This document shows, one piece after another, positions 4,456-7,939 of a DNA stretch of 7,939 nt (position 1 is the first letter of the stretch; each line of letters starts with the position of its first letter). Source of the stretch: Bacteroidota bacterium (GTDB lineage: Bacteria; Bacteroidota; Bacteroidia; Bacteroidales; Cfx3-03); assembly GCA_030706265.1 (NCBI GenBank), contig JAUZOX010000104.1:1-7939 (forward strand), written 5' to 3'. The translations under genes and the position numbers were made by a program. Below the pieces are notes generated by a model. It was not told the origin of the DNA, made no database searches, and saw only the letters and a list, made by a program, of their open reading frames with translations.

Positions 4456-7434
4456 GTGAAAAAAGATTTACAAAGGGAAATTATATTGAAAATTCTATTT
4501 CTCATTGGATTAGTGACAGTTGTGTCGATACAATCCATTTATGCTCAATCGCAGAAAACAGTTGCCTTAAATGGTTCCGTGACTGAAGGTACAACAAACA
4601 AGCCGTTGCAATTTGCTTCAGTCTCATTGTTGACTGTGAAGGATTCGACACTCGTAAAAGGAGGAATAACCAACACGAATGGAAATTTTATTTTCAGTAA
4701 TGTGAATTCGGGAACTTATAAACTCAGGGTTTCATTTTTGGGGTACAATACTATTCGAAAAATAATTACAGTTAAGGCAACTCCCATTACTCAAAATCTG
4801 GGGAATTTTATTCTTGATGAAGGAAAATCACTCATGAATGAAGTGGTAATTACCGCCACTTTACCTGTTCTTGTGAAAAAAGATACCCTTGAGTATAATG
4901 CGGATATGTTCAAAGTTGAAAAGAATGCCGTAGTCGAAGATATGCTTAAGAAATTGCCGGGAGTTGAAATCGATGGATCGGGAAAGATAACAGCACAAGG
5001 CACAGATGTGACAAGGGTGTTTGTGGATGGGAAGCAATTCTTTGGCAACGATCCTTTAATTGCAACACAGAATCTACCCGCCGAGATGATCTCTAAGGTT
5101 CAGGTAATTGATAAGAAATCGGATCAGGCTGAGTTTTCTGGAGTCGATGACGGTGAAGTTGAAAAAATCATCAATATTGTTACCCGGCAAGGATATAAAC
5201 ATGGGAGTTTCGGTAAAGCTTCAGCAGGGTACGGAAGCCTGGACCGGTATGATGACGGTCTGATGTTTAATAATTTTAAGGGTGACCGGCAGTTTTCAGT
5301 TATAGGGATGGCCAATAACACCAATAACTTACGCTTTACACTTGATGCAGGTAACAGCCTGAATAGCCGGAGAGGGAGCACTCTGGCAAATTCAAGAGGC
5401 AACCGTATGGGCGGTGGTGGTGGCGGCGGCGGATTTAGCTCGATGACATCAGCCGGTAGAGGAATGACCCAAAATGGTATCAGCGTTACGGATGCTGCGG
5501 GCGTGAATTTTCACGATAAGATAGGTGATAAACTTGAATTCACCGGTAGTTATTTCTATAATTCGAACGACCGGAATACCAGCTCGACAACACTGACTCA
5601 GACTTTAAAAGCGGATTCAAGTATTTTCAGGCATGATACCTCCAGCAACTATAACAAGAATATCAATCATCGAATTAACATGGAGTTTATTTATACGATC
5701 GATTCGATGAATTCAATCATCTTCAGGCCTAACATCAGTTATGCCCTGACAAGTTCTGAAAGAGCTTCCGAAAGCGTCACGCTGGGTCAGTCAGGCTACA
5801 AACTCAATGAATCACGATCATCATCCACCAGTGATGGTTCCAATTGGAATACGGCCGCATCATTACTATACCGCCATAAATTTAAAAAACAGCGCAGGAC
5901 CTTCTCTCTGAATTTGACCGGTAATCTGACCTCAAGCGATAACGACACCTACAGTAAAAACACTATTTCTAAATACATCACTAACAACGGTATTCCTTCC
6001 GTAGTAAGTACGAACTTATTGCTTAACAATACTTCATCGAGAGAAGGATTTACTGCACGGGCATCCTATACGGAACCACTTACCCTGTATAAGAGTCTTG
6101 AAGCAAATTACTACTACAGTAAATCATATAATCTATCACAACGGAAGGCTTTTGACTATAATGAGGCCGATAGCCTGTATGACATTTCGGATAAGGTTTA
6201 TTCCAATAAATATGATAATTATTTTGTCAACCAACGTCTAGGGTTGAGTATTCAAACCCACAAAGATAAATTGATGTATACGCTGGGTGTCGGAATTGAA
6301 TCTTCTCAGATATTGAGCAAAACGCATGTATTGGATACCCTGTTCGACAGGACACATAAGGCGTTTAATTTTTCACCAACTGCAACCCTGAATTATTCAT
6401 TTACAAACAGAAGAAGAATCAGCTTTAATTACAGGGGAACGACCAATGAACCTTCTATTGATCAGCTTCAACCAATTGTATCTGACCCCAATGCATTAAC
6501 CATCCGAAAAGGAAATCCCGATTTGAAATCCAGTTTTACAAATGACATGTCATTGAGCTATAATGATGTCGATACTAAAACTTTTGCCAATTACTTTATC
6601 AATCTTCAATATAGCGGCGTATTAAACAGTATTTCAAATAACTATATAAATGGTCCCAACGGTGAACAAATTATTATCCCTGTGAACGTAAATGGGGCAT
6701 ATGATGCCGGAGTAAATCTGGGGATGGGAATGCCGATTGCAAAAAATAAATATTCGATCAATACTTCTGGAAGTCTAAGGTGGAGCAATGATGTCAATTA
6801 TGTCCGCAATACCGCAACTGCGCTAAATAGTAATTCAGTCGTCGATACGGCTGCGTCAAAATTAAATACTACCCGTACCTTAACTGCCGGATATAATCTT
6901 TCAGGTAGTATCAATGGTAAGGTTGTTATGTTCACTGCGGCAGGACGCGTAAATTATAACCGTGCATGGCAGAGTGTTCAGACTTCTAACACGAATATTT
7001 ATATCAGCTACAATGTGATGGGCGACTTAAAGCTCATTCTCCCACAGGGATTTTTGATCGCTACCGATTTTCAGTATAATGTGAATACCGGTTATGGAAA
7101 CGGGTATAATAAAAACTATGCACTATGGAATGCTTCGATTTCAAAAGACATATTGAAGAATAAACGTCTTCAGACCAAATTCCAGATTTTCGATATTCTG
7201 AAACAAAATCAAAGTATCCGTAGATCGATTAACGGAAACAATATCACCGATACACAATCAACGATTCTGCCCCAATACTTTATTTTCTCGCTCACTTATA
7301 ATTTTAATAACTTCCAGCAGCCAAATGAAAGAAACCGTCCCGATGGTATGCGCCAAAGAGGTGGATTTGATGGTGGTGGATTTGGTGGTCGTGGTTTTGG
7401 CGGAAACCGAGGCGGCGGCGGTGGTGGCTTCTAA
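4456..7434 (+). CDS. Outer-membrane beta-barrel protein, TonB-receptor-like (OMP_b-brl_3 type)
   Basis: A TonB-receptor-like outer-membrane protein; the ligand cannot be told. A signal peptide (basic MKKDLQRE, hydrophobic 11-28, probable cleavage near YA-Q at 29-31) comes first. A carboxypeptidase-regulatory-like beta-sandwich (about 36-120) follows, then a SusC-like Ton box (NEVVITAT, 128-135). A plug domain (about 145-245, with LPGVEIDGSG, RVFVDGK and DDGEVEKIINIVTR) leads into a long barrel ending in YFIFSLTYNFNNF (941-953). An eight-Gly run (319-326) sits in an early barrel loop, and a 39-residue Gly/Arg-rich tail (954-992) ends in Phe. The start is GTG at 4456: the frame has a stop at 4429-4431 and no ATG between, and the overlapping ATG at 4454 meets a stop at once. 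A related gene follows. At 992 residues it appears complete. The family is sure; transport activity is inferred. Confidence 0.9.
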   Translation: MKKDLQREIILKILFLIGLVTVVSIQSIYAQSQKTVALNGSVTEGTTNKPLQFASVSLLTVKDSTLVKGGITNTNGNFIFSNVNSGTYKLRVSFLGYNTIRKIITVKATPITQNLGNFILDEGKSLMNEVVITATLPVLVKKDTLEYNADMFKVEKNAVVEDMLKKLPGVEIDGSGKITAQGTDVTRVFVDGKQFFGNDPLIATQNLPAEMISKVQVIDKKSDQAEFSGVDDGEVEKIINIVTRQGYKHGSFGKASAGYGSLDRYDDGLMFNNFKGDRQFSVIGMANNTNNLRFTLDAGNSLNSRRGSTLANSRGNRMGGGGGGGGFSSMTSAGRGMTQNGISVTDAAGVNFHDKIGDKLEFTGSYFYNSNDRNTSSTTLTQTLKADSSIFRHDTSSNYNKNINHRINMEFIYTIDSMNSIIFRPNISYALTSSERASESVTLGQSGYKLNESRSSSTSDGSNWNTAASLLYRHKFKKQRRTFSLNLTGNLTSSDNDTYSKNTISKYITNNGIPSVVSTNLLLNNTSSREGFTARASYTEPLTLYKSLEANYYYSKSYNLSQRKAFDYNEADSLYDISDKVYSNKYDNYFVNQRLGLSIQTHKDKLMYTLGVGIESSQILSKTHVLDTLFDRTHKAFNFSPTATLNYSFTNRRRISFNYRGTTNEPSIDQLQPIVSDPNALTIRKGNPDLKSSFTNDMSLSYNDVDTKTFANYFINLQYSGVLNSISNNYINGPNGEQIIIPVNVNGAYDAGVNLGMGMPIAKNKYSINTSGSLRWSNDVNYVRNTATALNSNSVVDTAASKLNTTRTLTAGYNLSGSINGKVVMFTAAGRVNYNRAWQSVQTSNTNIYISYNVMGDLKLILPQGFLIATDFQYNVNTGYGNGYNKNYALWNASISKDILKNKRLQTKFQIFDILKQNQSIRRSINGNNITDTQSTILPQYFIFSLTYNFNNFQQPNERNRPDGMRQRGGFDGGGFGGRGFGGNRGGGGGGF

Positions 7435-7482
7435 TTTTTGTTCTTTAATAATCAGCCAAGGTTAAACATTGATTTTTTCATT

Positions 7483-7519
7483 GGGTTGTTTGCTAAACAA
7501 ATTGGCAAACAACCCTTTT
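7483..7519 (+). terminator. Intrinsic terminator after the barrel-protein gene
   Basis: GGGTTGTTTGC (7483-7493) pairs perfectly over 11 bp with GCAAACAACCC (7505-7515), with an 11-nt loop and four T after it. It lies 49 nt past the stop. This implies that the two tandem barrel-protein genes are separate transcription units, at least in part. Confidence 0.85.
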
Positions 7520-7606
7520 ACATTATTTAGTTATTAGGAATGAAATATTTAAGGAATCAATAAAAATTAGAAATCAATTATATCCCTATAATAATTTCAT
7601 TATTTA

Positions 7607-7614
7607 TAGGTTTG
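7607..7614 (+). promoter_or_regulatory. Candidate -7 promoter element for the second barrel-protein gene
   Basis: TAGGTTTG matches the Bacteroidota -7 consensus TAnnTTTG exactly. It lies between the terminator and the next gene, and would give a leader of roughly 90 nt to the GTG at 7713. No TTTG is seen at the expected -33 spacing, which lowers confidence. Confidence 0.35.
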
Positions 7615-7712
7615 CAATTTTTTATTAAATATGGATTAAACAGGTTGATTTTAACGGTGTCTATATGAATAATTGTGTTTTGGTTATTAACAATTTTAAT
7701 AAATTATTGAAT

Positions 7713-7939
7713 GTGGAAATAAAATATTTACATATAAAATTACTTCTTAAATTTTCTTTACTTTTTCTGAGTTTCATTTCGATTACATTATTACAATCCG
7801 CTTATTCACAAAATCTAAAACAAGCAACTCTAAACGGCGTAGTACTGGATAACAGTACCCAAAAACCACTCCAATATACTTCAGTGGCTTTGTTGACGAT
7901 AAAAGATTCAACCCTTGTAAAAGGCTGCATTACAAATTC
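7713..7939 (+). CDS. Second outer-membrane barrel protein, N-terminal fragment (runs off the right edge)
   Basis: Only 75 codons are visible and the frame is open to the window end. They show a signal peptide (MEIKYLHIKLLLKF, a hydrophobic stretch to about residue 28, probable cleavage near AYS-Q at 30-33). The start of a carboxypeptidase-regulatory-like domain follows (LNGVVLDNSTQKPLQY and TIKDSTLVKGCITN). Over the 36 residues from LNG to ITN, 25 are identical to the upstream barrel protein, so this is a tandem paralogue. The start is taken as GTG at 7713, which gives a signal peptide of normal length and the same AATGTG context as the upstream gene. An in-frame ATG at 7665 would add 16 residues. 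The rest of the protein, and whether it has the same barrel, cannot be seen. Confidence 0.8.
   Translation, partial: MEIKYLHIKLLLKFSLLFLSFISITLLQSAYSQNLKQATLNGVVLDNSTQKPLQYTSVALLTIKDSTLVKGCITN

Noticed and set aside
4791..5402. Two minus-strand open frames (4791-5048 and 5124-5402)
   Set aside because: Both lie opposite the plug and early barrel coding region of the outer-membrane protein and show no recognisable domain.
7340..7431. GGTGG-rich DNA as a minisatellite or recombination site
   Set aside because: It encodes the Gly-rich tail in frame, and varied codons (GGT, GGA, GGC) show coding constraint rather than an exact repeat.
7665..7712. ATG at 7665 as the start of the second barrel protein
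   Set aside because: It is possible, but it would put 16 extra residues ahead of an already complete signal peptide, and the GTG at 7713 matches the paralogue's start context.
1..7939. Mobile element, phage, CRISPR or defence system
   Set aside because: No transposase, integrase, repeat-spacer array or defence-family domain was seen on either strand.

Overview
The window looks like chromosomal DNA from a member of the Bacteroidota. The evidence is the AT-rich intergenic DNA, a large outer-membrane barrel protein with an N-terminal carboxypeptidase-regulatory-like domain, a SusC-like Ton box and a Gly-rich tail, the usual lack of strong Shine-Dalgarno sites, and one TAnnTTTG-type -7 match. 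The genus cannot be told from the sequence. I see no mobile element, tRNA, rRNA, CRISPR array or phage gene.

Layout: (1) 1-600, plus strand, is the C-terminal third or so of an acyl-CoA dehydrogenase cut by the left edge. (2) A strong bidirectional hairpin terminator (618-653) separates it from a convergent, minus-strand CoA-diphosphatase-type Nudix hydrolase (670-1317). (3) A divergent intergenic region (1318-1418) with a nested inverted repeat lies between the Nudix gene and clpS (1419-1706). (4) After 163 nt comes a long RelA/SpoT homologue (1870-4095). (5) A 360-nt AT-rich non-coding gap follows. (6) A 992-residue outer-membrane beta-barrel protein (4456-7434) ends at a clear terminator. 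(7) A second, related outer-membrane protein gene begins near 7713 and runs off the right edge.

Functionally the left half is housekeeping and stress metabolism: fatty-acid oxidation, CoA turnover, N-degron adaptor for the Clp protease, and (p)ppGpp synthesis. The right half is a tandem pair of cell-envelope proteins. The most notable observation is that the Rel protein has an apparently intact synthetase half and full regulatory half, but its HD hydrolase domain has lost several residues normally needed for (p)ppGpp breakdown. This predicts a synthetase-only, RelA-like enzyme and a second RSH hydrolase elsewhere in the genome. Other points are the nested dyad between the Nudix gene and clpS, the tandem barrel-protein paralogues that share an AATGTG start context, and the Gly-rich tail on the complete barrel protein. 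I did not find a convincing wholly new multi-gene system here.
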